Shown: piece by piece, positions 48,478-61,372 of the stretch
Layout: every line of letters begins with the position of its first letter
Position numbering within the stretch: position 1 is the stretch's first letter
Source: Raphanus sativus
Lineage: Eukaryota; Streptophyta; Magnoliopsida; Brassicales; Brassicaceae
Direction: 5' to 3'
DNA: 64,000 bases
NCBI RefSeq assembly: GCF_000801105.2
Contig: NC_079512.1
Coordinates: 1,302,263 to 1,366,262 of the forward strand
Program-made: the position numbers and the translations under genes
Notes under the pieces: model-generated
What the model was told of the DNA's origin: nothing
The model's database searches: none
The model's input: only the letters and a program-made list of their open reading frames with translations

Positions 48478-51400
48478 TCTATATCTGTTATATTAAAAGA
48501 GAAGTCATGACTTCTCATCCATGTGTGATATTTAATAAAATGGATTCTTACTAAAAATCACAACTCATTCATTCATTAATGATATACATAGACATATTTG
48601 TTTCCTTAATAAATTATAAAAAGATATTCCTAGATTTTCTCTTAATTACATCCAACTAATTTTTTTTCAAATCTATTTATTTACTATATAAATATATATT
48701 CGTATTTATTTAAAATATTAATGTTATAATTCGTTTTTCACTTTAGAAATCTTTTAAATATTTAATTAATTTCGTAATTAATAATAGACTAGATTTATAT
48801 TTTATTTTTATTAAAATAAACATTTTAAGTATCTAATTAATTTTGTAATCATATTAAACCCATGTACAATTTTGTATTAGTTTGTGATATAAATTTATAT
48901 AATATTTTTCAATTAAATCTTTGATTTCTAACAATTAAGATTTGTTAATATTTGTATCACATGATTGGAAAATATGTCATCAATATGAACAATAGGTCTA
49001 CAAATGCTATTTTAAAATTGCATTCAGCTTCTATTTTAAGTGGTACTAGATTCTGACCCGCCCTTTGAGAAGGCGGATATATTTTTCATTTTACCTTTTT
49101 GAGAAATTTAATTTTATATTTGTGTTATTTTTTAATAATATTTGTATTTAATATTAATTTAATTTAGTAAATTTTTGGTAAATATATTAAATATGTCAAG
49201 TTGTATAGCTATATATTTGTGCCATATGCATATAAGAGATTATTTTTAAACTTTATTCTTAAAGTTTGCAAAATATTATATTTTTTGGTAGTTTCTTAAC
49301 ATAATTAGTCAAGAATGTTTCATACCCAAAGAATTCGATTCGGAATCGACTCGAAAATCAAAGTCTCGTGCTCTGTTAGACTTGATCTATATACTCGAAC
49401 GGTTCTTAAAATGTTATATCCAGAAACCAATATCAAATCTAACCCGCACCGAAAACCGATTTTTTTTTTGAAAATGTCTTAAGAAAATAATTTTTAATAT
49501 ATTTTGTTAAATATATTTACAAATGGGTTGATATATTCTTCACTAACTTTAAGTAAAATCACATTTAGTAAATATTTTTTTCGAATAACCTACTTAAACC
49601 CCGTTAAACTAAAATCCATCATTTTCACCGTCTAGGGTAACAATTAAGCGAAGAACACTATGTATGGATGGGTGGTGAAGTCACATATTGACTATAACTG
49701 GTCTCTTCATAAGTATATATTTTTATAAATAATAATTCCATAATAATATCAGCTTAAATAGTTATAGTAATTTTAAACTTACTTCCAAAAATATACTTTG
49801 TAGATCATAAATTTAAATTTGGTATATTTATGTACCAAATATGAGTTCGATATTTGTTGTTTGTTGTCTTATACATAGCCCATAAAATAGGAGTTTATAA
49901 GTGGCTGTAGAAAGTGGTTTCGTTTTTTTAAACAGAAGGTGGTTATTTACGTTTTCTAGATGCAGTTGTATTTAGTTATGTCATTCGGTTATATTTTAGA
50001 TGTAGTTATATTTTAATGTGGACATAACCCTTTATTAACTGGTCATGATCCAGTTTTAATAGTATTGATTTTTTTGTTCAAGTATTCTAAAAGTCTTGTA
50101 AAGATATTGTAAGCAATTTAAATTTCTGGTGTTTAATATATTCCAGTGGCACATTTGTAAATATTAAAACAAACTAAGATGACCTCAAAAAAAGTCTCAT
50201 ATTTCAATTGTAAAAATGTTATTAGAAATGTTAATACATATTTAAACAACTAAAATAAAAAATAAGTCTGTTAGAAGAAGGTTTACAAACTACGACATTT
50301 AAAAATTAAAACAGACTATCTATGCAAATCATACCTGTAACAGTCATGATCCGTTTTCAGTTTAAAAAAAACGTGTCAGGTATGATCCACCTTGGTCTTA
50401 CCCTCATTTACATCTTCTACTCTACTCCTCTCCACCTAAGGACTGCGTTTTTTTAGAATCCATCAGAAATGGTGATCATGGCAAAAGTAAAAAACTATCT
50501 TTTTTTTACTGAAAAAATCTACTTACCTGTAAAAAAATGTGATACAGAAAAGAATGATTTCAAAGCCTAAAAAAATTGGCAACTCGAGAGACGTTTTGGT
50601 GTAGGTTCAAAGAAAAAAATGATTGTAACCTGTCACGTCTTTTTTGGAGGGGGGGGTGATGGAGGATAATCCTTGTACATAGCGATAGGAAAACATAATT
50701 AATTAAATGTAGGTGTTTTTGTTTAAATAAGAAGAATTTCTGTTGGTTAAATAAAAAGAAATTAGGAAATACAGAATTTAATATAAATCATAGGTTTGAA
50801 ATACTCAAGTGGGAGAGATCCGTAAATATTATTAAAACAGAAGAGATCCAAATTGTGCCAAAACTTCGCGTAATTAATTGTTGAAGAATATTAAATATTT
50901 CAAGCTGAAATTATTTGATCCAATATATATCATGAGATTTTTTTTAAATAAATAATATCTTGTTTGTTGTTTAACTTTCTGTTGATATGAAAAGCAGTTT
51001 TAAATTGAAACAATACGTGGCTCAGTTTGTAGATGAATATTCAACATGTCGTTTAGTTTTATAAGAATTTTAAATAAGTACTTCAGTTAATTGTCGCTAA
51101 AGTATCAAATCTTTTTCTAATTATTGATATCCCGAGATTATGGATATCTCAATATTTTCTCCAGTCTGCAACATAATAAGATTTTACTTATATATAATAA
51201 AATATTCGAAATGGAATATATTTTTAATTTATATCCAATTTAAAAATCATATGAATTGGAAATCAAGAAAATGATTTTTGTTGGTTGTGTATATCTTCCA
51301 TTCTAAAAGTTTGATGAATATATATATATATATATATATATATAAACAATTTATTTTGACGCCTATATATAAATACAATTTTGGTTAATAAATTTTTTTT

Positions 51401-53146
51401 TGTAAGGAAATAAATTAACCAAATAACCTAAAAACAAAATCTAAATCAGTTTAGCTTGCCTCTTCACCATTGTCAAGCCTCCTTCGCCGTAAAGTTTGTC
51501 TTACTACTGTCAATCTCGAAAAACACTGGCTGCCTCTTGCACCTCTTCCTCCGATTTCTCTCCCTCTCGGGTTCTTCATCATCTTTGTTTCTTCCGTTCG
51601 GTCTTTTTTGTATTTGGGACTCTTCTTTAGTAACCAACCTTTCATCTTCGAAAAATATGATTTCATAAACACTATGTTTATTATTATATATTTAAAATAT
51701 AAATAATAAACAAAATATATATAAAAAATACGATGAAACATGGAAAAATGTGAAGAAGAAGCATAATTACGGTTTATATTTTAAACCCAACTCACAACGT
51801 TTTCTTTGAAATACCAATATTAGACTTCTCTTCTTCTTCTTTTTGTTATGCTACGCATCCATTAGTTACATTAGCTTAGTCCGTACACAAACAAACACAT
51901 ATTATTAGCTTGTTGACGATAAACAAATAATTAGAATCTGAAGGAACAAAACAAAAGAAAATTACGAACTAAACAAACTATGTATAATACAATGACAATA
52001 AAAGATGCAAAAAAAAGAATGAAAATTAAGAACTAAAGAAAATTAGAATGCAAAGATAGTCGAGTCAACCAAATGGTTCAATGACTATTTATAGAGTAAA
52101 TAGTCGGCAAGCTAGGTTGGTTAGGTTTGATAAAAAGAAAATTAAAAAGTATATTGATGGTCAAGTTTAATCGATATAATCTTTCAATATTGGTATATAC
52201 TGATTTGATTATGGGATATTCTGAATTATTTTTGCAAAACTAAATATATTGTTGGAGATTTGTTTAATAGTTTGCCAAAATTTTCTTTTTTTGAAATTCA
52301 ACAAAAATCGTAGACTTGATTAAATTCAAAAATGTTGAATTTCGAAATTTTCTTCTTTTTTTTTTCAATGGGAGAGCATAGATAAATATGGGAAACTAAC
52401 TAAATAAGTGGAAATGGTTAGGTTGTTGGCAGAAATTAAAAAATAAAAATAAAAGAATTTAATTGAAATCATAGCTTAAAATTTATTCAGTGGCATAAGG
52501 TTGTAAATAGATTGAAACTCCAAGGTCATCTCAAAAAAGAGCCTTGTGTTTTAATAGTATAGATTTTAAATGATATTAAATATAATAGATGGTTTTATTT
52601 CATATTTCGATAATAGAAGTATATGACTGTTTCGTTTACAAAAATATAATCAAGTTCATTTTTATATAAACCATATTCATATAGTTTTCATTAATGTGAT
52701 TGTTTTGTATCTTTTATCTTGTGCAATTTTGAAAATGCAATAGATATTATACCAATTTTTGTCATTAGCATAAATTACATTTATTCAGTCAAATATTTAA
52801 ATCATACAAATGATTCGATTAACATATATGTATGATCAAAACCGAAAATACAAATATACTTTTAAGGAAACTAATATCTAAGTTAATATTAATTTGAATG
52901 GATTTTATCGTAAATATCAAAAGATGTAATATTTTAATTAGTGTTCATGTTTTAATAAGAGAGATATCACTAATAATTTTAAAAAAATTACTGCATGCAA
53001 ACTATAAAATTGTTATATTTAAAAATGCTATAAAACTATTAATAATTTGGTAAATATTAAAATTATATATCACTAATGTAAATTAGATAGTTACATGTAT
53101 AAAAATGAAAATAATCACCCGCACGGTTGTGCGGATAGAGATCTAG
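48478..53146 (+). mobile_element. Helitron interrupted by another Helitron
   Basis: Proposed 5' end TCTATATCTGTTATATTAAA at 48478; 3' end hairpin CCGCAC-GGTT-GTGCGG, ATAGAGAT, CTAG (53143-53146), T. Removing the inner minus-strand element (49046-52563) leaves 1151 bases. The 5' flank base is G, not A, so the 5' boundary is less certain. Confidence 0.6.
49046..52563 (-). mobile_element. Inner Helitron(s), complex
   Basis: 3' end on the minus strand: GC-rich hairpin around GGGCGG/CCGCC, then CTAG at 49046-49049 followed by T. Two candidate 5' ends exist: TCTATACTATTAAAACACAA at 52563 (after A) and TCAATACTATTAAAACTGGA near 50068. Either a 3.5-kb element or two nested ones. The ORF at 51451-51741 has no recognisable product. 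An (AT)n run is at 51317-51343. Confidence 0.6.
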
Positions 53147-55174
53147 TTACTTTTTAATTAAATAGAATTATTTCAGCAATACTTATTGTGGTGTTCATTA
53201 TGCAAAATAAATAATACATATTCAGAGGTAACTAGAAATATCTAGCTTTTTTATTAATTTTAAAAATTTATTCAATTATTTTCACAAAAACTTAATTGAA
53301 ATATACTACTAATTATAATATAGCAGTTAAAAATCAATTGAAGTAGTTAGTTTAAAACAAAGTTTCCAAATAGTTAGTATTCTAGAAACATAAAAGTAAA
53401 TTATTACATTATACAAAAAAAAATTAAAGCAAAAGAAAAATTAAAGCTAAAACACTATAAATGATATGTGGTTACTGTATATAGTGGTTCTTTGATTTTG
53501 TACACAAATTTGGAATGTTTGTGGTTCATTAATATTATACTATTATATTAAGCAGATCAATTTATAACTTGCACAGATTTTTGAATGGAGAAATAGAAAG
53601 TGGATCGAAGCCTAAGAAAATAACATCAAGATTTGATGTTAATAATTTTCACCAATAAACAATGGTTTACTGTTAACAATAGTAACTAGACTGATTGAAT
53701 CACGTACTTATCTGAGTTTAGGAAGAATTGGTATACTTTATTTATCGTTAACGCGACGAAGACTTATTTTTTCTTCGAAAATTATCATATACAGTCTCTA
53801 CACAAAGTTAAGTCTCATTCGAAATCTATTTGAATTAAAAATTGAAAACGTAAGATATGGGTTTGAAGTTGCAACTGACGTGTAGAAAAAGTAAAATAAA
53901 TCATTTATAAAACGTTTTTTATATGTTTAGGTGATCTTCCACTACTTTTCAAATCTGTGATAATGCCAACACGCTCTCGTGACCTTGTATAAAGCTTTGG
54001 ATAATACTGTATTACAGTATCACTATGCATTATGCAGTCAACTACTCCATCTTGTATTATATATAATTCTTTTGTTAATACTTTATAGTTAATAGTAAAC
54101 TGGTAAATTCCATCTCGAAGATTTACTTTTACCCTTATCGGTTAAACTTTTCGCCTCTAAATGATTAATAGGTTTTATTTGATCGAAACTTTTGTTACTG
54201 GTTAGTTCCAGTGACACAAAGAGACAAAAATCAGAAATAACTAATCTTTTTTTATTGAGAAAGTTATTCAAACTGAATAGATGCAGAATCAATCGTCTTC
54301 GGAACGGGGAGAGCTCGTTAAATTCGCTGATCTGATCATCGGGATCTCATCGTCTCTGCACTTCCTCTCAATCGGCCGACTCTTTCGCTTCCCATCTCCT
54401 TCGTAACTTCTCTCTCGATCAGTTTGGTACTTCAGTTGGGTTTTTTCAATTGGACTAAACCCATATGATTGAATTTCCCTAGTAAAAAGATTTAGGAGGA
54501 GAGCGAGATTGTACAATTGTATTTCTATACTATGTTAATTGACATGTGGTGTGAAATGTATATCTATTGATATGAATGGACATTTGGTACTTGGATACTT
54601 GTTTGGGTTTCGTGCAGAATTATTTTGGGTTCGAGTTTTTTAGAAACTTTTGCAGGTTTAGTTCGGATTCAGAAATCTATTTTAATTATTTTGTAAATTC
54701 AAAAATCTTAATATACCTTAAATTTTCAAAAAACATTATATAAACATATGAATTTTAATAATGGATGCTAAATATCTAAAATTAACATAAAATTGATTCG
54801 ACTTGGATAGATAACTAGTAGTTATTTAGAGGGTATTTTTGATTTTCTGAGTTTCGATGGAGTTTGATTTTAGATGTTTCTAAATATTTTGCATAAATCA
54901 TAATATTTTAAAATATTTTGGATATTTATTAGATATAAATTTAAAAATAATTAATATATTTAAGTATATAATTATGCTTAATATATTTTAAGTATGCAGA
55001 ATATGTCGATTTGGATGGGATTCCGATCCTATCCTTTAGAAACCAAAATTTTGGATTTGTTCAGATATCTCACTAGTTTTGATTCTGATATAGTATTATA
55101 TTTTGGAACTAAGTCCGGTTTGGTTCTTAGGATCCGAGTATTTTGGCCGGTCCTAGCTAGCTATTGACATCTAA
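53147..55174. other. Duplicated PDI flank and degenerate repeats
   Basis: 53870-54260 is a diverged copy of the PDI downstream region: TAATGCCAACACGCTCTCG and TATGCATTATGCAGTC recur at 57100-57300, and TTGATCGAAACTTTTGTTAC recurs at 63020. 54560-55160 is a GGTTCGG-type degenerate repeat. No gene seen. Confidence 0.5.
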
Positions 55175-57079
55175 TCTATTAAAATAGAGTCAAATTTATT
55201 TTCTATAGCATAGTTAGGTTTTATAAACCACATTCACCGATAAGAATAGGCGTTCGGGTACTCATTCGAATTTGGTTCGGTCTATTTGGGATTAGAGTTT
55301 TCGGTGTTAAAGATTTTATCTCTGTTCGGGTATTTAAAATTTTAAGTTTGGGTTTGGTTCAGACGTGGATAACTCATTTAAATTATCTTAAATTTTTTAA
55401 AATTCAGATATAATTTAAATTTCGCAAAATCTAAAAACAAAATAATATATAACATATAAATTTGAATAATTTATGCCAAAATATCTAAACTTAACATAAA
55501 ATTTGACTTGAATATTTGAATGGAGAATCAATATATATTAAGTATTTTGGATGTTTTGAGTATTGTTTAGCTATTTGGATATTTACTTTTGACTATTCGT
55601 ATATATTTTAAAATATTTTAGATAACTTCAAAATTTTATACATTTTCTATATTTTTTGAATATGAAATATAGAAATAGATAAAACATTCAAGTATATAAA
55701 TCTAATTCGGGTATATTCAGATATCTAAAATATTTTGGTTCGGATTGGGTTTGGTCCTGTTTATTTATATACCAAAATTTTGAATTCGTTCGTATATTTA
55801 ACCATTTTTGGTTCAGATTCAATACTATTTTTTCCAATTGGATTCGGTTCATTCTTTGGATTCAGATTTTTGCCCAACCCTACCGAAAATTCTGTCCATA
55901 AATAAAACTGTATATAAATATTAGTTAAAATCAGTTTATAATAATTATAAAAATGTGATATTCTCATATTTAGAAAAAAATATATCTTGCATATTCATGA
56001 GAAAACTAAAAGTATAAAATGTGAGAATTTTTCGAAATTTAGGGTAAAATCACTTTAAAATAAAAAAGTATATGTTCGTGCGGACAATTTTTATTTTCAT
56101 AAATGTAATCTTGATATTACAGTAATATTTTAAATTTTAAATTTATATTTTATTGTTCTATATTGTGTTTTTATTGGACATTATTAATTTTTAGATGTTA
56201 CTTTGTTATGAATCTTATTACTAATATATTTTTCAAGTTTCATAAAATAAATTTATAATATGAAATAATCATACAGAACATATATAACAAAATATCATTT
56301 TTCAATTTCCACAGCTTATATCTAAATCTATTAATTTAAAAATTACTTTAAAATTTACAAAAAAATTAGATTTAAAATTTCTGAAAAAAATTTGGTAAAA
56401 TCACTTTAAAATGACAACAATATCTAAATCTATTAATTTAGATTGAAGTGATAAAAAGTATAAGTTTGTATACGAACGTATACTTTTATCACTTTAATCA
56501 CAAAATATGGTAAAGTCACTTTAAAATTTCTAAAAAAATCCATTAAGGGTAAAATCAACTTTAACCATTTGAACATTTTACATGAGAACTAAGAGACTAA
56601 AAATAACTTTGCAAATAATAATATAGATATAAATAGATAGGTATTCTCATTCTCAAATAATATAATATACTTTTTATATTTAATATAATCTCGATTATCC
56701 AAACAATCTAACTATTCAGTTCAACAGTTTTGGTAGCAATCCGACTGAATCACCTTAGTAATTGGCTACAAAACTAATTTATCACACTTTTTTAGGAACT
56801 AAAATAGTTTAAATCACTATTAATTTATATCAAGTATATTAACAAAGGGTTATAAAGCCTAAACTAACAGAATAAATTATATACTCATTCACTAAATTTT
56901 AATTATCAACATATAGGATGGTGATATGAAATCGATAAAATCGATCCCAATAATAGTAACACAAATCCAAAAGCCAAATATATAATCAAATATTTTAAAA
57001 ATCACAATAATTTTATCTGTTTTACAAATAAATATGAAAAAGAAACATAACCGTGTTCCAACGCGGATCAAAAATCTAG
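55175..57079 (+). mobile_element. Probable Helitron with internal repeat
   Basis: 5' TCTATTAAAATAGAGTCAAA at 55175 after A; 3' imperfect hairpin CCGTGTT-CC-AACGCGG, ATCAAAAAT, CTAG (57076-57079), T. The interior includes a GGTTCGG-type degenerate repeat (55240-55890) and a further minus-strand Helitron-like 5' end near 56630. Confidence 0.55.
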
Positions 57080-57417
57080 TTAATCATTAATTATGTGATT
57101 TGGGTTTGAAAAGAAGTTGCAACTGACGGATAGAAACAGTAAAAGAAATCATTTATAAAACGTTTTTTATATGTTTATTGATCTTCCACTATTTTTCCAA
57201 ATCTGTGATAATGCCAACACGCTCTCGTTCTTGTATAAAGCTTTGGATATTACTATATTACAATTATTACTATGCATTATGCAGTCTACTATTCCATCTT
57301 GTCTTATCAACTTTATCCGTTAAAATATAAGTCATGACATTTTCATATATGATTTTTTTTTTAATTTGGACAATCCTTTAAAAATTTGACAAAATACATT
57401 TTTCAAAACTAAAAAAA

Positions 57418-57448
<31 letters not shown>

Positions 57449-58530
57449 ATCTTCGAAATATTTTAATCATAATTTATTTTGATATCTTTCATTTTAAATT
57501 TAAATATGTTTAAAGGATTTTAACAAAATCTTAATTTTCAAAAATTTATGTAATATTTTCAATGATTTCGTAATTAGTTTTGAAATATTATTGTACATCT
57601 ATTTATTTTATAAAATGAAAATATAAATTATATCCTATTTTTATCTAGGGCCCATTTATCTATTATATAATAATAATCAATCATATTAAGATAAAATTAT
57701 TATATTGAGCTAATAAAAATTATATTAAATATTTATATTTTATTTTCATAATTATTTATATTAAAAATATAATATGTTGGTAACACGGATTAACATTATC
57801 AAACTATATATTACATGTATAAAAAGTTAATATGTATTTCATTAAAGCTAATAATATACAATATTTTTAATTACTTCAATCGTGATATCTTTTAATTTTA
57901 AAATAAATATAAATATAAATATAAATGTATATATATATATATATTAAAATTCTTACAAATCTGTTGAGAAATAATTTAACAATATCTTAATTTTCAAAAA
58001 TGTTATGTAAATAGTTTAACTAATTTCATAATTAGCAATGAACTAATATTATGCATTAATATATATTCAGTTATCGTTTATGAAATGAAAATAAAATTCT
58101 ATCTTATTTTTATATATTTTATAATAATAATCATTTATGTTAAAATAAAATTATTGTATTGATCTAAATATGATAAATTTATAAATTATTTTCATAAATA
58201 TAAAATATGTATGCTAAAAATATAATATGACGACATAACAAGTACTTGACATTCTAAAATTATATAATGCATGTATTAATTGACATATCTTTCACTTTTA
58301 TACATATAATAATATATTATCTAAATAAATAAACGTAAAAAAATATTGGTAAAACCAAATTCAGCTTTGAAGGACAGCTTTGAAGGACGGCATGTTAGAA
58401 ATGAGCATAAATTTCATACAAAATAATTTTAAAATATGTTACTTCATGCATATATTAATTTGAAATAGTTACGTAAATATTTAAATATAGTATTAACATT
58501 AAAATTGGATACCACTAATGATTTGATCTA
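57080..58530. mobile_element. Second PDI-flank copy broken by a truncated Helitron
   Basis: 57100-57310 repeats the 53870-54060 sequence. It is broken by a plus-strand Helitron 5' end TCCGTTAAAATATAAGTCAT (about 57319). That element resembles the one at 48478 and fades out near 58530 (CATCCGCAT) without hairpin or CTAG, so it is truncated. No gene. Confidence 0.5.
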
Positions 58531-59856
58531 CATCCGCATAAACAGCTACCAAATCCTACGACACCATAAAACATGTCTCATGACGACGTTTCAAAACACA
58601 AACCATGTTCCCAGTTCCCCCGACGACGTTTCTGAATATGAACTCTAGTCATAAAATCAACGACACTCTTAGCACAAACCCAACAAGAGTTGACGATGCT
58701 TATCCTTAGCACGAACCAGGGCAGAAGCTACATGGACTAAGGGTGTGACAGTTGCGCACCATAACATTTTCAGATGTAGTGTAATTCTTATAAAATTTGA
58801 GTGATGCCTTCCCCTGCCCCCTGTTTATATATTATGCTTCTGTTAATAGTTTTGATTTTTGCCCCAGATAAAAATCATTTCTAGAATGGCCACTGGCACG
58901 AATCCAGCAAAGCCAACGATGCTCTATGGCACGACTTATCGAAAACCTATGAATTTCTAAGCAAAGATCCAAAAAGTGTTCGGAACACTACACTAAGCAG
59001 TCTAAGCCTCAGAAGTTTTATTTATAATCTGAACCGAACCGTAATACGGTCGAAATTAGTTAATTCGGTTCAAAAATCTCTTATAATTTGGATATAATTT
59101 ATTTACGCAAAGATCCAAAAGCGGTCGAGTTACGACAACCTGGCACTACCTAGAAGTTAGAACTAGAACTTAAAAACAGGCCGAGTGATTAGTTTCCTGA
59201 GCTAATGTCGAGACCAAACCCAGAAGCAAAAGAAATAGGCAATGACTACTACAATAGTTCAAGCGACCAAGGTAGCGCCAAGTGGCACTGGGAAGACAAG
59301 CAACAGCTTGTTGCGCTTTTGTTCAAGGCCAGGCCTAACTCAGGTAGATGGTGTGCCATTAGTTCTTGTCATTGGTAGGAAACGTGAAGTAGATCACACA
59401 TCAGTAAACACATGTTGTCAAGGTTCTCAGTTGACACTTAGTGACATGCATTAAGACGCGTGTAGGTGTAGTCAAATAGAACTCAAAGTCAAAGCTAACG
59501 AAGACTGCATACGTCGACCTCTCCACTTCCTTCTTTCACCAGAGAAGTTAAGACAGTAAATGGTTGTATTAACACAGGTATGCATGTTCTATTTAGTATT
59601 ATATGTGTAATCGATTTTTAAGTGACATCATTGTAAAAACCTTCGAAAAAGAAACTAAAATAAGATTATTTCTGTGTTCCTTGTCTAAAAACATTTCTAA
59701 AAGGAAACAATCTCTCAACTACAAACACAAACTGAAAAGGAAATTGAGCAAGCCAACACCATAAAACTGTATTACATGCAACAAAATCATTAAAATAAGC
59801 ACCAATCCTCATCATGTATTCAGTTTTCCCGTCATTTGTTTTCGTAGATTCCAAAT
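58531..59856. other. Intergenic, no gene seen
   Basis: Higher-GC patch at 58560-58960 with repeated ACGACGTTTC and GGCACGA motifs, and an ATG-started 70-codon ORF (59242-59454) with no recognised homology. About 59520-59580 is downstream flank shared with O-methyltransferase B. Confidence 0.4.
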
Positions 59857-61287
59857 CTATTTCTGGAATTCGATAACAGAATATGAATGGACACCACAAA
59901 CAACTTCACACCGAAGAAAACCTGAACCAAATGCTAAATTCTCCAACTGCAAAAATGATCTCTCTTTACCACCTGAGCATTGTGTTAGCATCAACATGTC
60001 CATACCAAACATGTAGTTAGAGGAAAAGTCACCACTCTTTGGTTCTGATGGTGTAATCAAATCTACAATGATCACTTTTCCATTTTCCGGTAGGCTCTTC
60101 CAACAATTTTTTAGAAGCTTCATACAAAGTTCGTCCGTCCAATCATGTAGTATCCACTATCAACAAATTAACCACATTATATTAGAGATATTAGACTAGC
60201 AAAACTCAAAGATATCAAGTTTTATATTCATATACATACTTACTTTCATAAATACTGCATCTCCTTTTGGAACTTCTATAAACATGTCTCCAGAGACATG
60301 CTCCACTCCTATAATTAGAAAAATTAAACAAAAACAAATACATTTTCGAGAGGCACTTATGTAGTTTTTGTACCTGGATAAGATGGTGCATTAGCTAAAA
60401 CCGGAGGTAAGTCAAAATTAATTCCCTTAATATGAGGATACTTGGAAGTGACTAGACCTAATGTAGTCCCATTTCCTCCTCCAACATCCACCAAAGTGTT
60501 AACATCTTTAAATCCTTTGTAAACTTCTAGAACCTTCTTTAAAATCATGGTTGAAGGTTCTGACATGGCACGATCAAACATTTCAGCAAATTGTCTATCC
60601 GAATTAATGTATTCAAAAATTTGCATGCCGTGGGCAGAGCTAAATGCATCTCTTCCTTCTAATATCACATCTTTAAGATTTGTCCTGTGAATAAAGGAAA
60701 AGATAATAATATACATCTGTTCATTTATGATTGGTTTATAAAGAACATTCGTTGTAAGTAATGGTGAGGACCGAACCAACTCGTATTAACTCATTTACAG
60801 AATAATAAAGTACGTACCAACTCTTGAAAAACACTTCGGTGTGGAGCAACGTAAACAGAGAAACAAGAGAACCAGAACCGTCACTATCTTTCAAGAAATA
60901 CTTGCAAACCGGTTCCGTTGCATATACCATCTCCATCTTTCCGGTTCGACCGTTTTCTTTGCCTTCTAGCATACGGCACTTCAAAATAGATTGGCTGACG
61001 AGTAACCGCAGCATCCTGTCAAGCAACACTGGCGCCTCCGGGTTGGTGGGTTTGGTTGGGAGACTACGGGCTATCTCATACGGTGAGAGCCACACGTCGT
61101 TGCCTGCTGCAGCGATCGTGTCGATGACACCAAGCTCCAAGGCGGCTTTGAGAACCATGGGGAAAGCCACTGTATTGACGATACTCTCCGCTTGCAAACT
61201 CACCATTTTGTCGTCGACTTCTTGCTCTTCTTTGGTTAAAACCGGCTTAGAGTAAGTGAGTAAGGGGTCTTGAAGATGGTTTGGCAT
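59857..61287 (-). CDS. O-methyltransferase C (class II, COMT/IGMT-like)
   Basis: Third tandem paralogue, 381 residues, intact. Exons (minus): 60818-61287, 60374-60684, 60244-60308, 59857-60156. Start [23 protein letters not shown] motif [11 protein letters not shown]; catalytic His in [20 protein letters not shown] with Asp as in B; C-terminus SYSVIEFQK. It is closer to B than to A across the first exon ([19 protein letters not shown]) and in its flanks. Relatives methylate phenolic or indolic hydroxyls; the substrate here is unknown. TATA box at 61367-61372. Confidence 0.9.
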
Positions 61288-61366
61288 TATTGTTAGTGGT
61301 TATAAGATTGAAAGAAGAGTTTGTGTTTGTTTGTGAGTGTGGTTGTAACGTTCATACTTATTGCTA

Positions 61367-61372
61367 TTTATA
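61367..61372 (-). promoter_or_regulatory. TATA box of O-methyltransferase C
   Basis: Minus strand CCCTATAAATAGCAATAAG, 80 bases before the ATG at 61287. Confidence 0.6.

Noticed and set aside
51451..51741. Minus-strand 96-codon ORF
   Set aside because: Composition is AT-rich then basic, no recognisable motif, lies inside a Helitron; not supportable as a gene.
55240..55890. GGTTCGG/GGTTTGG-rich stretches considered as a gene or satellite (also at 33290-33900 and 54560-55160)
   Set aside because: They match the low-complexity subterminal style of degenerate hAT-like repeats; no ORF and no clean ends found.
59242..59454. ORF containing SGTGKT, reminiscent of a P-loop
   Set aside because: No hydrophobic strand before it, no Walker B, no other NTPase motif and only 70 codons in repeat-rich DNA; coincidence.
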